DNA of 10,906 bases from JAFCEV01 sp964473005 (GCA_964473005.1 CAYYME010000021.1:1-10906), one strand, 5' to 3'. Shown: positions 1 to 8,057, numbered from the stretch's first letter. Made by a program: numbers and translations. Notes: generated from the sequence alone by a model not told the origin.

Positions 1-842
1 TGTAAATGTCCTTTCTCAAATTTTGTTTTTTGCCCTATCTTATTTGTTTCACCTTCAAACAAACCACATTCAAAACATCTTAATCTCTTTGCGTCTTTTT
101 TTAAGATACTAAGAAGTTCAGACCAATCACTTTTATCAAGTTGTGATGTAGCCATTCTCCTTTCATTTCTGGGCATAGTTGGGAAAGGAAAGTTTACCCT
201 AAAATAACCGTCAGGAACATCTTTGTCTTGTTCACTGGTAATAAAAGGATAACCTAAATCATATCTAAATTCTCTTGGTCGTTCTCCTTCTATTCCCCTA
301 CCAACCATAGCCAAACCCTCTTTTGCCATAGCTTGCCGAGCATCTTCATATTTCCATAACTTTCCCCAGTTCCCATTTTTACTAAAAAATAGAATCAACT
401 TTTGTTTTTGATTATACTCATTACCTTTCATTTTAACTTTTAATGAGAATTCTAAATCATCAATTAAGTTTTTGTTTTCTTTCCCTAAAAGATATTCAAC
501 CATCTCCCAAATATGATAAGTAATATCTTTTTTGTCTATAGCTGTGATTGATAACTTTATATCCTGATATTTACCTGAAAAAGTCCAAATCACCGCTGTT
601 TCTTTATTTTGGGATTTTCCAGAGTTTGCTATAGAGGTTATTGTTGCTTTCAATTCTCTTTTGTTAGCATTATCAACTTCAACATAGTATATTCTTAAAG
701 CATAATTCTTACTTACCTTATCCAAAGTTGTTCCTTGCCCCTTATAGAATTTCTCAGCCTTCTTTATACAATCTGCTGGAGAATCCGCGTTTTCAAAGAG
801 TTTTCTTTGAGAATTTTGGTAGATTAAGACCTTATTAACCAT
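1..842 (-). CDS. Putative HNH-type restriction endonuclease (partial, cut at window edge)
   Basis: Read on the minus strand from ATG at 842, this frame stays open for 280 codons to the window edge; the C-terminus is missing. The first in-frame codon run upstream ends at a TGA, so 842 is the first ATG. The protein starts MVNKVLIYQNSQRKLF and has no signal peptide or membrane segment. Near the visible end is Cys256-Phe-Glu-Cys259-Gly, then Glu262-Gly, a short spacer and Phe-Glu-Lys-Gly278-His279-Leu. A CxxCG...EG...GH arrangement of this kind resembles the zinc/beta-beta-alpha-metal nuclease core of HNH restriction enzymes such as KpnI, where a related CGLxEG...DHM pattern occurs. That is my inference from motif shape; the rest of the nuclease motif lies outside the window. 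No methyltransferase gene is visible. Leucine is mostly TTA/TTG, unlike the polymerase genes, which would fit horizontal acquisition. It could instead be another zinc-finger nuclease. Confidence 0.6.
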   Translation of the reverse strand, partial: MVNKVLIYQNSQRKLFENADSPADCIKKAEKFYKGQGTTLDKVSKNYALRIYYVEVDNANKRELKATITSIANSGKSQNKETAVIWTFSGKYQDIKLSITAIDKKDITYHIWEMVEYLLGKENKNLIDDLEFSLKVKMKGNEYNQKQKLILFFSKNGNWGKLWKYEDARQAMAKEGLAMVGRGIEGERPREFRYDLGYPFITSEQDKDVPDGYFRVNFPFPTMPRNERRMATSQLDKSDWSELLSILKKDAKRLRCFECGLFEGETNKIGQKTKFEKGHL

Positions 843-863
843 AATAGAAATAAAGACTTTTCA

Positions 864-870
864 TTTATAG
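864..870 (-). promoter_or_regulatory. TATA box for the minus-strand nuclease-like gene
   Basis: On the minus strand the sequence reads AAAAGTCTATAAATG, a purine-rich BRE-like stretch followed by CTATAAA. Its centre lies about 25 bases before the ATG at 842. Archaeal TATA boxes sit about 26 bases before the transcription start, so the mRNA would begin at or next to the ATG (leaderless). No Shine-Dalgarno sequence is seen, which agrees. Confidence 0.55.
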
Positions 871-872
871 AC

Positions 873-901
873 TTTTGGTGCAACAATTACTTATGGTGCA
901 A
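873..901. repeat. Direct repeat TTWTGGTGCAA in the divergent promoter region
   Basis: Two copies of an 11-base word, TTTTGGTGCAA at 873-883 and TTATGGTGCAA at 891-901, differ at one base and are spaced 18 bases start to start. The first copy abuts the BRE/TATA of the minus-strand gene; the second lies about 15 bases before the BRE of the rpoH promoter. It may be a pair of operator half-sites, or chance; no regulator is identified. Confidence 0.4.
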
Positions 902-915
902 AGCCACACCCACCC

Positions 916-929
916 AAAGGTTTTTAAAT
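916..929 (+). promoter_or_regulatory. BRE/TATA promoter of the rpoH-rpoB-rpoA operon
   Basis: AAAGG (916-920) followed by TTTTTAAAT (921-929) matches the archaeal BRE plus TATA pattern. The predicted transcription start is near 951, leaving a leader of about 34 bases before the rpoH ATG at 985. The rest of the gap (930-984) is AT-rich with no further signal recognised. Confidence 0.55.
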
Positions 930-984
930 TAATTTTAAGTATCTTTTATTATTACAAAGTTGCTAAAGTCGCGTAGAATATTCT

Positions 985-1227
985 ATGCAATTTCCTAAAA
1001 AAATTCCCCCAATCCGCAAAATGCATATCCTACAACCCAAACATTCTAGACTAAATGAAAAAGAAGCTGAGGAATTAATAACGAGATTAAATGTGTCCAA
1101 ACCCCAGCTGCCTAAAATTCTTTCAACAGACCCTGCACTTCCTGAAGGGTGTGTCGTCGGCGATATAATCAAAATAGAAAGGAAAGAAGGAGACAAAACA
1201 AATATTTTCTTCAGGGTTGTCGTCTGA
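985..1227 (+). CDS. rpoH: DNA-directed RNA polymerase subunit H (Rpb5 C-terminal type)
   Basis: This 80-aa protein is the archaeal RNA polymerase subunit H, the counterpart of the C-terminal assembly domain of eukaryotic Rpb5, which sits at the lower jaw of the enzyme. Family hallmarks are visible: HxLxPKH near residues 14-20 (here HILQPKH), the acidic NEKEAEEL helix, QLPKI followed by a DP (here LPKILSTDPAL), then GDIIKIER and a final FFRVVV strand. The length is normal for the family (about 75-85 aa). The start at 985 is the first ATG after an in-frame stop and fits the upstream promoter; ATG 1021 (Met13) is an alternative that would trim the N-terminus to MHILQPKH. It is the first gene of the polymerase operon and its TGA overlaps the rpoB ATG by one base (TGATG), implying translational coupling. 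Confidence 0.95.
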   Translation: MQFPKKIPPIRKMHILQPKHSRLNEKEAEELITRLNVSKPQLPKILSTDPALPEGCVVGDIIKIERKEGDKTNIFFRVVV

Positions 1228-4200
1228 TGGTAAAAGATAATAAGCACATAATTGTAAAGGAATATCTGAAAAAACACTCGTTAGTGGAATCAAATATAAT
1301 TTCTTTCAATAATTTCATAGAAAAAAGAATGCAGGAAATTGTGAATGAGATTTCTGAGACAATAAACAATGAAGATTTTGAGATTAGCCTTGGAAAAATA
1401 AAAGTGGAAAAACCCCTGGTTATTGAAGCTGACGGAAGCTCTTCTATAATTATGCCCTCTGAAGCCAAGCTGAGAAGCCTGACTTATTCTTCCCCCCTCA
1501 CCCTTGAAATAACTGTCAAAAAAGATGAGCAGGTTGATTCTGAAACTGTGGAAATAGGAAGAATACCTATTATGGTAAAAAGCAAAGTCTGCAACACTGT
1601 GGGAATGTCTGACGATGAACTGGTGGAAAATTACATAGATGCCCTTGATTCCGGCGGTTATTTCATAATCAAAGGGAATGAAAGAGTGATGGTAATGGCG
1701 GAAGATTTAGCTGAAAACCAGCCTTTTGTCGAGACAGATTCACGGGGAAGGCTGATACTGAAAATGTTTTCATCAAAAGGAACTTACAGAATTCCTGTTA
1801 CAATCTCAGAAGACAAAGAGGGAATACTTGAAATTTCCTTCTCCAGGTTCAAAGATTTGCCTGCAATTGTCCTGCTGAAATCTCTCGGGCTCACAAAGGA
1901 ATCAGAAATTGCAAAATATATAGGAAAAGAAACAGACAGCGTGATTGTAAACCTCTATGAATTTGTCGGTCTTGCAGAAAAAGAGGATGCGATGATGTAT
2001 ATTGCAGAAAAAACAAATTTGCAGGGAACAAAAAAAGAAATTCTGGACAGAGTAAAGCAGAGAATTGATTCTTATTTATTTCCCCATATGGGGCAAAAAA
2101 AAGAAGACAGAATGAAAAAAGCAGTGACTCTTTGCAAACTTATCAGGCAGTTTTTAATAGCAAAGGAAAATCCAAAACTGAGAACAGACAAGGACCATTA
2201 TGCAAACAAGAGGGTCAGGCTTTCAGGGGATTTGCTGGCAACCTTGTTTAGAGTCAATCTTGGAATTCTGATAAGGGATATTCAGTATTCTCTTCAGAAA
2301 TCAACAAAAAGAAAGAAATTTTTCTCCATAAAAATACTTGCAAAATCCACCCTGTTTTCGCACAGAGTTGAATCTGCGATTGCAACAGGAAGCTGGACAG
2401 GAGAAAGGAGCGGAATCACCCAGAACATGGACAAGACAAATTATCTTGCAATGATTTCACAATTGCAGAGAGTTTCAAGCATGCTTCCGAGCGACCAGGA
2501 AAATTTTCTTGCGCGAACACTTCATCCGACACATTACGGAAGATTCTGTCCTATAGAAACCCCTGAAGGAACAGAAATCGGATTAAGAAAAAATCTTGCA
2601 TTGCTGAGCAGAGTTTCCACGAGAGTGGAGCTGGATGAAGAAAAATTCCTCAAAGAACTTGAAGCACTTGGATTAAAGAAAGAAGGGATTCAGGGAAGAG
2701 AGGTATTCTTCAACGGAATGTTCATAGGAAGCGTGGAAAACACTCCTGAATTTATCAGAGAGATAATAGAAAAAAGAAGAAAAAATGAACTTCCTGTACA
2801 GATGAACATCAGAAACGACGATAGTTTCCAGGTTATTTCAATTTCAACAGAGCCCGGAAGAGTTTTAAGACCCCTGATTATAGCTGACAACGGAGTTTCA
2901 AGATTAAAGAACGAGCATTTAATCCAGATAGAGCAGGGGGAACTTAGCTGGGATAATCTTGTCAAACAGGGGGTAATAGAATATCTCGACGCTGCAGAAG
3001 AGGAAAACACTCTTGTTGCTCTTTATGAAGAAGAGCTGACTCCTGAGCACACACATCTGGAAATAGATAATATTTCTCTTTTCGGGGTTGTAACCAGTCT
3101 TGTTCCATACGGAAATCACGACCAGAGTTCAAGACTGAACAGGGGAAGCAAAACACAAAAGCAGGCTCTTGGCTTGTATGCTGCGAATTATCCGTCAAGC
3201 CTTGATACAGATGTCAGCATTTTGCAATATCCGCAAAAGCCAATTGTCAGAAGCTTTATCTATGACACCCTGAATACTTATCCTGCAGGACAGAATCTGA
3301 CAGTTGCAGTTATGTGCTATGAAGGCTATAATATGGAAGATGCTCTTGTGCTGAACAAAGGAAGCGTGGATAGAGGGGTCGGAAGAAGCTTTTACTTCAG
3401 ACCTTATTCTGCTGTGGAAATGAATTATGCAGGAGGATTAAAGGATGAAATTGCAATACCTGAAAAGGATTCTTCAGGGTATAAGAAAGAAGCCAGCTAC
3501 AGATTTTTGGAGAACGACGGAATAACTTATCCGGAAGCTGAAATCGGCGAGGGAGATGTTCTTATAGGAAAAATGTCTCCGCCAAAATTCCTGTCAGAGG
3601 CAAGGGAGATTTCAATCAGAACAAAAAAAGAATCAAGCGTGACAATGAGGCAGGAAGAAAAAGGTGTTGTTGACGCTGTGTTCATCACCGAAGATTTTGA
3701 GGGAAATAAAATTGTTCATGCTAAAACAAGAGATCACAGAATTCCTGAAATCGGAGATAAGTTTGCAACTTCTCACGGACAGAAAGGAGTAATCGGCATG
3801 GTTGTTCCTGAAGAGGATATTCCTTTTACATCAAGGGGAATAAAACCGGATGTAATATTCAACCCTCACGGACTTCCGAGCAGAATGACTGTAGGTTATC
3901 TTCTGGAATTGCTTGCAGGCAAAGTCGGATGCCTGAAAGGGGAGATTATCGACGGCACCTCTTTTTCAGGAGTGAGCAAAGACAAACTTGAATTCCAGCT
4001 AAAAGAACTAGGCTTCAGATATGACGGAAAAGAAACAGTTTACAGCGGGATTACAGGAAAAAGAATGGATGTGAAAATTTTCATCGGAAATTTATATTAT
4101 CTTAAACTGAAATACATGGTGGGAAACAAGCTCCACGGAAGAGCGTCAGGAAAAGTTGCGCTTCTGACAAGACAGCCTGTTGAAGGGCGTGCACGGGGGG

Positions 4201-4484
4201 GTGCATTAAGATTGGGAGAAATGGAACAGCAGGCGCTCGTGGCTCACGGGGCTTCTCTGCTTCTGAAAGAAAGATATGATTCTGACAGGGTTGTTCTTCC
4301 TGTCTGCACAAAATGCGGAAACATTGCTATCGACGACAATATAAGGGGAAAAGTTTACTGCCCCATCTGTAACAGTGAGGATGTTGAGCCTGTTGAAGTC
4401 TCATATGCCTTCAAATTACTGCTGGAAGAACTGCAGGGGCTTCACATAAACACAAATCTGGAATTAAAAAATAAATATGAATAA
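1227..4484 (+). CDS. rpoB: DNA-directed RNA polymerase subunit B (unsplit RpoB)
   Basis: This 1085-aa protein is the second-largest RNA polymerase subunit (Rpb2/beta homologue), which forms one side of the active-site cleft. It is one chain, not split into B'' and B' as in many euryarchaea. In order: the N-terminal lobe/protrusion with GGYFIIKGNERVMV, the fork region HPTHYGRFCPIETPEG (433-448), the hybrid-binding motif GYNMEDA (700-706), the active-site GDK (Lys845) and HGQKG (850-854, Lys853), PSRM with Arg886, and a C-terminal clamp with a zinc site Cys1027/Cys1030/Cys1045/Cys1048. By alignment, Lys845, Lys853 and Arg886 match E. coli beta Lys1065, Lys1073 and Arg1106. Translation could be read from an ATG at 1149, but that lies in another frame inside rpoH; the ATG at 1227 in TGATG is preferred because family homology starts right after it. 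Oddities: ATSHGQKG replaces the usual ASRHGQKG, and ETPEGTEIGLRKN replaces ETPEGPNxGLVKN. Confidence 0.97.
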   Translation: MVKDNKHIIVKEYLKKHSLVESNIISFNNFIEKRMQEIVNEISETINNEDFEISLGKIKVEKPLVIEADGSSSIIMPSEAKLRSLTYSSPLTLEITVKKDEQVDSETVEIGRIPIMVKSKVCNTVGMSDDELVENYIDALDSGGYFIIKGNERVMVMAEDLAENQPFVETDSRGRLILKMFSSKGTYRIPVTISEDKEGILEISFSRFKDLPAIVLLKSLGLTKESEIAKYIGKETDSVIVNLYEFVGLAEKEDAMMYIAEKTNLQGTKKEILDRVKQRIDSYLFPHMGQKKEDRMKKAVTLCKLIRQFLIAKENPKLRTDKDHYANKRVRLSGDLLATLFRVNLGILIRDIQYSLQKSTKRKKFFSIKILAKSTLFSHRVESAIATGSWTGERSGITQNMDKTNYLAMISQLQRVSSMLPSDQENFLARTLHPTHYGRFCPIETPEGTEIGLRKNLALLSRVSTRVELDEEKFLKELEALGLKKEGIQGREVFFNGMFIGSVENTPEFIREIIEKRRKNELPVQMNIRNDDSFQVISISTEPGRVLRPLIIADNGVSRLKNEHLIQIEQGELSWDNLVKQGVIEYLDAAEEENTLVALYEEELTPEHTHLEIDNISLFGVVTSLVPYGNHDQSSRLNRGSKTQKQALGLYAANYPSSLDTDVSILQYPQKPIVRSFIYDTLNTYPAGQNLTVAVMCYEGYNMEDALVLNKGSVDRGVGRSFYFRPYSAVEMNYAGGLKDEIAIPEKDSSGYKKEASYRFLENDGITYPEAEIGEGDVLIGKMSPPKFLSEAREISIRTKKESSVTMRQEEKGVVDAVFITEDFEGNKIVHAKTRDHRIPEIGDKFATSHGQKGVIGMVVPEEDIPFTSRGIKPDVIFNPHGLPSRMTVGYLLELLAGKVGCLKGEIIDGTSFSGVSKDKLEFQLKELGFRYDGKETVYSGITGKRMDVKIFIGNLYYLKLKYMVGNKLHGRASGKVALLTRQPVEGRARGGALRLGEMEQQALVAHGASLLLKERYDSDRVVLPVCTKCGNIAIDDNIRGKVYCPICNSEDVEPVEVSYAFKLLLEELQGLHINTNLELKNKYE

Positions 4485-4524
4485 GATGGGAAATAAAAAA
4501 ATTAAAACAAAATGAACACACTCA

Positions 4525-4541
4525 AAAATAAATTTTATTTT
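4525..4541. repeat. AT-only inverted repeat between rpoB and rpoA
   Basis: AAAATAAA-T-TTTATTTT is a perfect 8-base inverted repeat in the 65-base rpoB-rpoA gap (4485-4549). It lies just before the rpoA ATG. In such AT-rich DNA it may be chance. No clear TATA box or Shine-Dalgarno sequence is seen in this gap, so rpoA is probably co-transcribed with rpoB. Confidence 0.25.
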
Positions 4542-4549
4542 AAGAAAAA

Positions 4550-7500
4550 ATGGATAAACCAATAAAAAAAAGAATCAAGGAAATAAGATTTTCTCTTATT
4601 AGTCCGGAGCATATAAAAAAACTTTCTGCTGCAAAAATTGTGACTCCTGAACTTTATGATATAGACGGCTATCCTGTCGACGGGGGACTGATGGATTTGC
4701 GGCTTGGTGCAATAGACCCGGGTGTTAGATGCAGAACCTGCGGAGGAAGACTGAAGGAATGCCTCGGGCATACCGGAAGCATAGATTTGGCGAGAGTAGT
4801 TATTCACCTGAAATATGTCTCACTCATAGAAATGTGCCTGAGATGTTTTTGCAATAAGTGCGGAAAATTAATGATTCCTGAAAAAGATTTTGAAAGATAT
4901 TCTGCGAGCCAGAGGGCAAAGAAAGCAAAAGATACAAAGAAATGCCCTTATTGTCAGGAGCCGCAGATAAAAGTAAAATTAGAAAAGCCTACTAATTTTT
5001 TCATAGGCAAGACAAGAGTCTTTCCGACAGAAATCAGGGAAATTCTTGTGAATATCCCTGACGAAGAACTGAAAAAAATCGGAATTAATCCAAAGACATC
5101 ACGTCCTGAATGGGCTGTTCTGACTTCTCTGCTGGTTCCTCCTGTAACTGTAAGGCCAAGCATTATTCTTGAATCAGGGGAAAGAAGCGAGGATGATTTA
5201 ACACACAAACTTTCTGATATTATAAGGGCAAATCAGCGGCTGTGGGAGAATCTGAATGCAGGAGCCCCTGAAGTTATCATAGAAGATTTATGGGATTTGC
5301 TGCAGTTCCATATCACAACTTTCTTTGACAATACCACCACAAGAATTCCTCCTGCAAGACACAGAAGCGGACAGCCACTGAAAACAATTACAGAAAGAAT
5401 CAAAGGAAAAGAGGGGAGAATCAGAAAAAACATTGCAGGAAAGAGGGTCAATTATTCAGGAAGAACAGTTATTTCTCCTGACCCTTACATACAAATCAAC
5501 GAAGTCGGAATCCCGTATGAAATTGCAAAAATTGTCACAGTTGCAGAAACAGTTAATGATTTGAACACTGAAAAACTGAAAAAACTCGTCGCAAAGGGAG
5601 AAGAGTATCCCGGAGCAAATTATGTCATAAGGCCTGACAAGAAAAGAAAAAAAATTACCCCTGAACTGAAAGAGGAAATCATAAACGAACTTTCCTCCGG
5701 CTATCAGATTGAAAGGCATCTGCAGGACGGAGATATTGTTTTATTCAACAGACATCCTAGCCTGCACAGAGGAAGCTTAATGGCACATTATGTAAAAGTT
5801 CTTCCCGGAAGAACATTCAGACTGCATCCTGCTGCTGCAAAACCCTATAATGCTGATTTCGACGGAGATGAGATGAATATACACTCTCCACAGACAGAAG
5901 AAGCAAGGGCAGAGGCAAAAATACTTCTTGATGTCAAGAAAAATCTTATTTCTCCGAAGAATAATACAAATTTAATCGGATGCCTCAGCGATGCAGTTAC
6001 AGGAAATTATCTGCTTGGATTTGAGGAGTTTTCAAAAGAAGATGCAAATCAGATGTTATACCAATCAGGAATAGATGAACAGGTTTCAAAAAAAAGTGTG
6101 TCCGGATTGGAATTATTCTCAAAAATACTTCCAAAGATTAATTTTTCCAATGATTCTATTAAAATTAAGGACGGAGAGATTATAAAAGGAGTTATAGACA
6201 AGACAACTTTTGCAGATGAAGACGGTGAACTTATAAAAGAACTGGACAAACTCGTAGGAAGAAGCGAAACTTTTGAAACAATAAAGGGCGCTTTCAATAT
6301 AGGAAAGAATTATCTGACAAGTAAAGGAATAACAATTTCAGTTGAAGATTTGAGTCTGGAAAAGGAAGTTATTGAAACAGGGGAGGAAATTATCAAAAAA
6401 GCAGAGAAGAAAACCCAGGAAATAATCGAAAGATATAATGACAGAAGTCTTGAAATAATTCCCGGGAAGACAGCAGAAGAATCAAGGGAAATTAAAATAT
6501 TGCAGACGCTGAATGAGATAAGAACAAAAATAGGGGAGGTTGTAAGAAAAGAATTCCCGAAGATAAATCCGGTAAATCAGATGATTGCATCAGGGGGCGG
6601 CGGAAATATACTGAATGTCACACAAATGGCTTCCTGCGTCGGACAGCAGGCTATGGGAAGCAAGAGAATTGATTTTGGATTTACAGAAAGAACCCTTTCT
6701 ACTTTCAGGAAAGGAGATTTATCTCCGAAAGCAAGAGGCTTTATCAAAAGCTCGTTCATAAAAGGACTGAGACCTGATGAATTTTTCTTTCAGGCAATAA
6801 CAGGAAGAGATTCACTAATGGATACAGGACTCAGAACTCCAAAGTCAGGTTATCTTTACAGGCGGCTCGCAAATGCGCTTCAGGATTTGAGAAAAGAATA
6901 CGACGGAACAATCAGAGACAGCAACAATAGTATTATCCAGTTCAGATACGGAGACGACGGATTGGATGTTTCAAAACTTCACATTAAAGGAGAAATGGAT
7001 GCAGGAGAAGCAATAGGAATTGTAACAGCACAATCCTTTGGTGAGGCTTCAACACAAATGGTCCTGAGAACCTTCCACTTTGCAGGGGTTTCTGAAATGC
7101 AGGTTACCCAGGGGCTTCCAAGAATTATAGAGATATTTGACGCGAGGAAAAAACCTTCATCTCCGAAGATGGAATTATATCTCAAGAAAGAATTTAACAA
7201 TGAGAAAGACGCCAAGACTCTTGCGGAGAAAATAAAAGAAGTCAAGCTAAAAGAAATTTCCTCAGAGATAAATCTTAACTTCAGTGACAAAAAGATTGAG
7301 ATAAAGATTGACAAGCAGGGAATAAAACAAACACACACCTCTGTAAAAAAAATTGTTGAGAAACTGAATGCAGCAGGATTCAGTGTGAAGGAAAAAGAAG
7401 AATTTATCATCCTGAATGCTTCTGAATTTAGCTTTAAAGAGATATACAAACTGAAAGAAAAACTGAAAGAAACAATAATTTCCGGAATCAAAGATATCAA

Positions 7501-8038
7501 ACAGGTTTTAATAGTTAAGAGAGACAGGGATTTTGTAATTATGACTCTGGGAACAAATCTAAAAGGGGTGCTTGAACTGAAGGAAATCAATAAAGACAGA
7601 ATTATTTCAAATGATTTATATGAAGTAGCGGATGTTTTCGGAATTGAAACTGCAAGACAATTAATAATTGAAGAAATTACAGAAGTTCTCAAGAGTCAGG
7701 GGCTGGACATTGACATCAGGCATCTCAAACTTGTTGCCGATGCCATGACAAATACAGGTGATGTTAAAGGTGTTACCAGAATGGGAATAATCGCACAGAA
7801 ATCCTCAATACTCGCGAGAGCAACTTTTGAAACTCCTATAAAACAGTTTGTAAATGCAACCATGAAAGGAAGCGGAGACAAATTATCAAGCGTGATTGAA
7901 AATATAATAATCAATCAGCCTGTTCCTGTCGGCACAGGGCTTCCGGGGCTTCTTGTAAAAGTTGTCGGCCCTCTGACAAAAAGTGAGGAGGAAAAGAAAG
8001 AAGCCAAGACAAAAATTGTCGAAGCGGTGAATAAATAA
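4550..8038 (+). CDS. rpoA: DNA-directed RNA polymerase subunit A, unsplit A'-A'' fusion
   Basis: This 1162-aa chain is the largest RNA polymerase subunit (Rpb1/beta' homologue), carrying the catalytic magnesium site. In order: the clamp zinc site Cys61/Cys64/Cys71/His74; a second zinc site Cys101/Cys104 with Cys132/Cys135; GERSEDDLTHKL; PPARHRSGQPLKT; SGRTVISPDPY (303-313); the catalytic NADFDGD with Asp436, Asp438 and Asp440; the bridge-helix region from SGGGGN (681-686) through TQMASCVGQQ; EFFFQAITGRDSL; then directly the A'' part with the trigger loop (from Gln828, catalytic-type His843), GLPRIIEIFDARK, and the C-terminal ARATFETP and PVPVGTG motifs. Most archaea encode A' and A'' as separate genes. 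Here FRYGDDGLD (798-806), which marks the end of A', is followed within about 13 residues by GEAIGIVTAQS of A'', so the helical A'' N-terminus is missing. The chain is shorter than a typical A' plus A'' total of about 1270-1300. No intein is present. The bridge region lacks its usual Arg/Lys. Confidence 0.97.
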   Translation: MDKPIKKRIKEIRFSLISPEHIKKLSAAKIVTPELYDIDGYPVDGGLMDLRLGAIDPGVRCRTCGGRLKECLGHTGSIDLARVVIHLKYVSLIEMCLRCFCNKCGKLMIPEKDFERYSASQRAKKAKDTKKCPYCQEPQIKVKLEKPTNFFIGKTRVFPTEIREILVNIPDEELKKIGINPKTSRPEWAVLTSLLVPPVTVRPSIILESGERSEDDLTHKLSDIIRANQRLWENLNAGAPEVIIEDLWDLLQFHITTFFDNTTTRIPPARHRSGQPLKTITERIKGKEGRIRKNIAGKRVNYSGRTVISPDPYIQINEVGIPYEIAKIVTVAETVNDLNTEKLKKLVAKGEEYPGANYVIRPDKKRKKITPELKEEIINELSSGYQIERHLQDGDIVLFNRHPSLHRGSLMAHYVKVLPGRTFRLHPAAAKPYNADFDGDEMNIHSPQTEEARAEAKILLDVKKNLISPKNNTNLIGCLSDAVTGNYLLGFEEFSKEDANQMLYQSGIDEQVSKKSVSGLELFSKILPKINFSNDSIKIKDGEIIKGVIDKTTFADEDGELIKELDKLVGRSETFETIKGAFNIGKNYLTSKGITISVEDLSLEKEVIETGEEIIKKAEKKTQEIIERYNDRSLEIIPGKTAEESREIKILQTLNEIRTKIGEVVRKEFPKINPVNQMIASGGGGNILNVTQMASCVGQQAMGSKRIDFGFTERTLSTFRKGDLSPKARGFIKSSFIKGLRPDEFFFQAITGRDSLMDTGLRTPKSGYLYRRLANALQDLRKEYDGTIRDSNNSIIQFRYGDDGLDVSKLHIKGEMDAGEAIGIVTAQSFGEASTQMVLRTFHFAGVSEMQVTQGLPRIIEIFDARKKPSSPKMELYLKKEFNNEKDAKTLAEKIKEVKLKEISSEINLNFSDKKIEIKIDKQGIKQTHTSVKKIVEKLNAAGFSVKEKEEFIILNASEFSFKEIYKLKEKLKETIISGIKDIKQVLIVKRDRDFVIMTLGTNLKGVLELKEINKDRIISNDLYEVADVFGIETARQLIIEEITEVLKSQGLDIDIRHLKLVADAMTNTGDVKGVTRMGIIAQKSSILARATFETPIKQFVNATMKGSGDKLSSVIENIIINQPVPVGTGLPGLLVKVVGPLTKSEEEKKEAKTKIVEAVNK

Positions 8039-8057
8039 TCTCTGACGAATATTAAAC

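Noticed and set aside
1149..1226. A 26-codon N-terminal extension of RpoB from ATG 1149
   Set aside because: It is the out-of-frame reading of the rpoH 3' end; RpoB homology begins after the ATG at 1227 in the TGATG overlap.
963..1277. A 104-codon minus-strand frame over rpoH
   Set aside because: It is opposite the confidently identified rpoH and has no promoter or family features.
4525..4541. Transcription terminator between rpoB and rpoA
   Set aside because: The inverted repeat is only A and T, has a one-base centre and no following T-run, and ending transcription between two core polymerase subunits would be unlikely.
5852..5878. Intein at the catalytic NADFDGD site of RpoA, a known archaeal insertion site
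   Set aside because: The motif is uninterrupted and flanking sequence is continuous.
6979..7692. A 237-codon open frame on the minus strand inside rpoA
   Set aside because: It lies entirely opposite the highly conserved A'' part of RpoA and its serine/phenylalanine/isoleucine-rich product is the usual reverse shadow of a lysine/glutamate-rich AT-biased gene.
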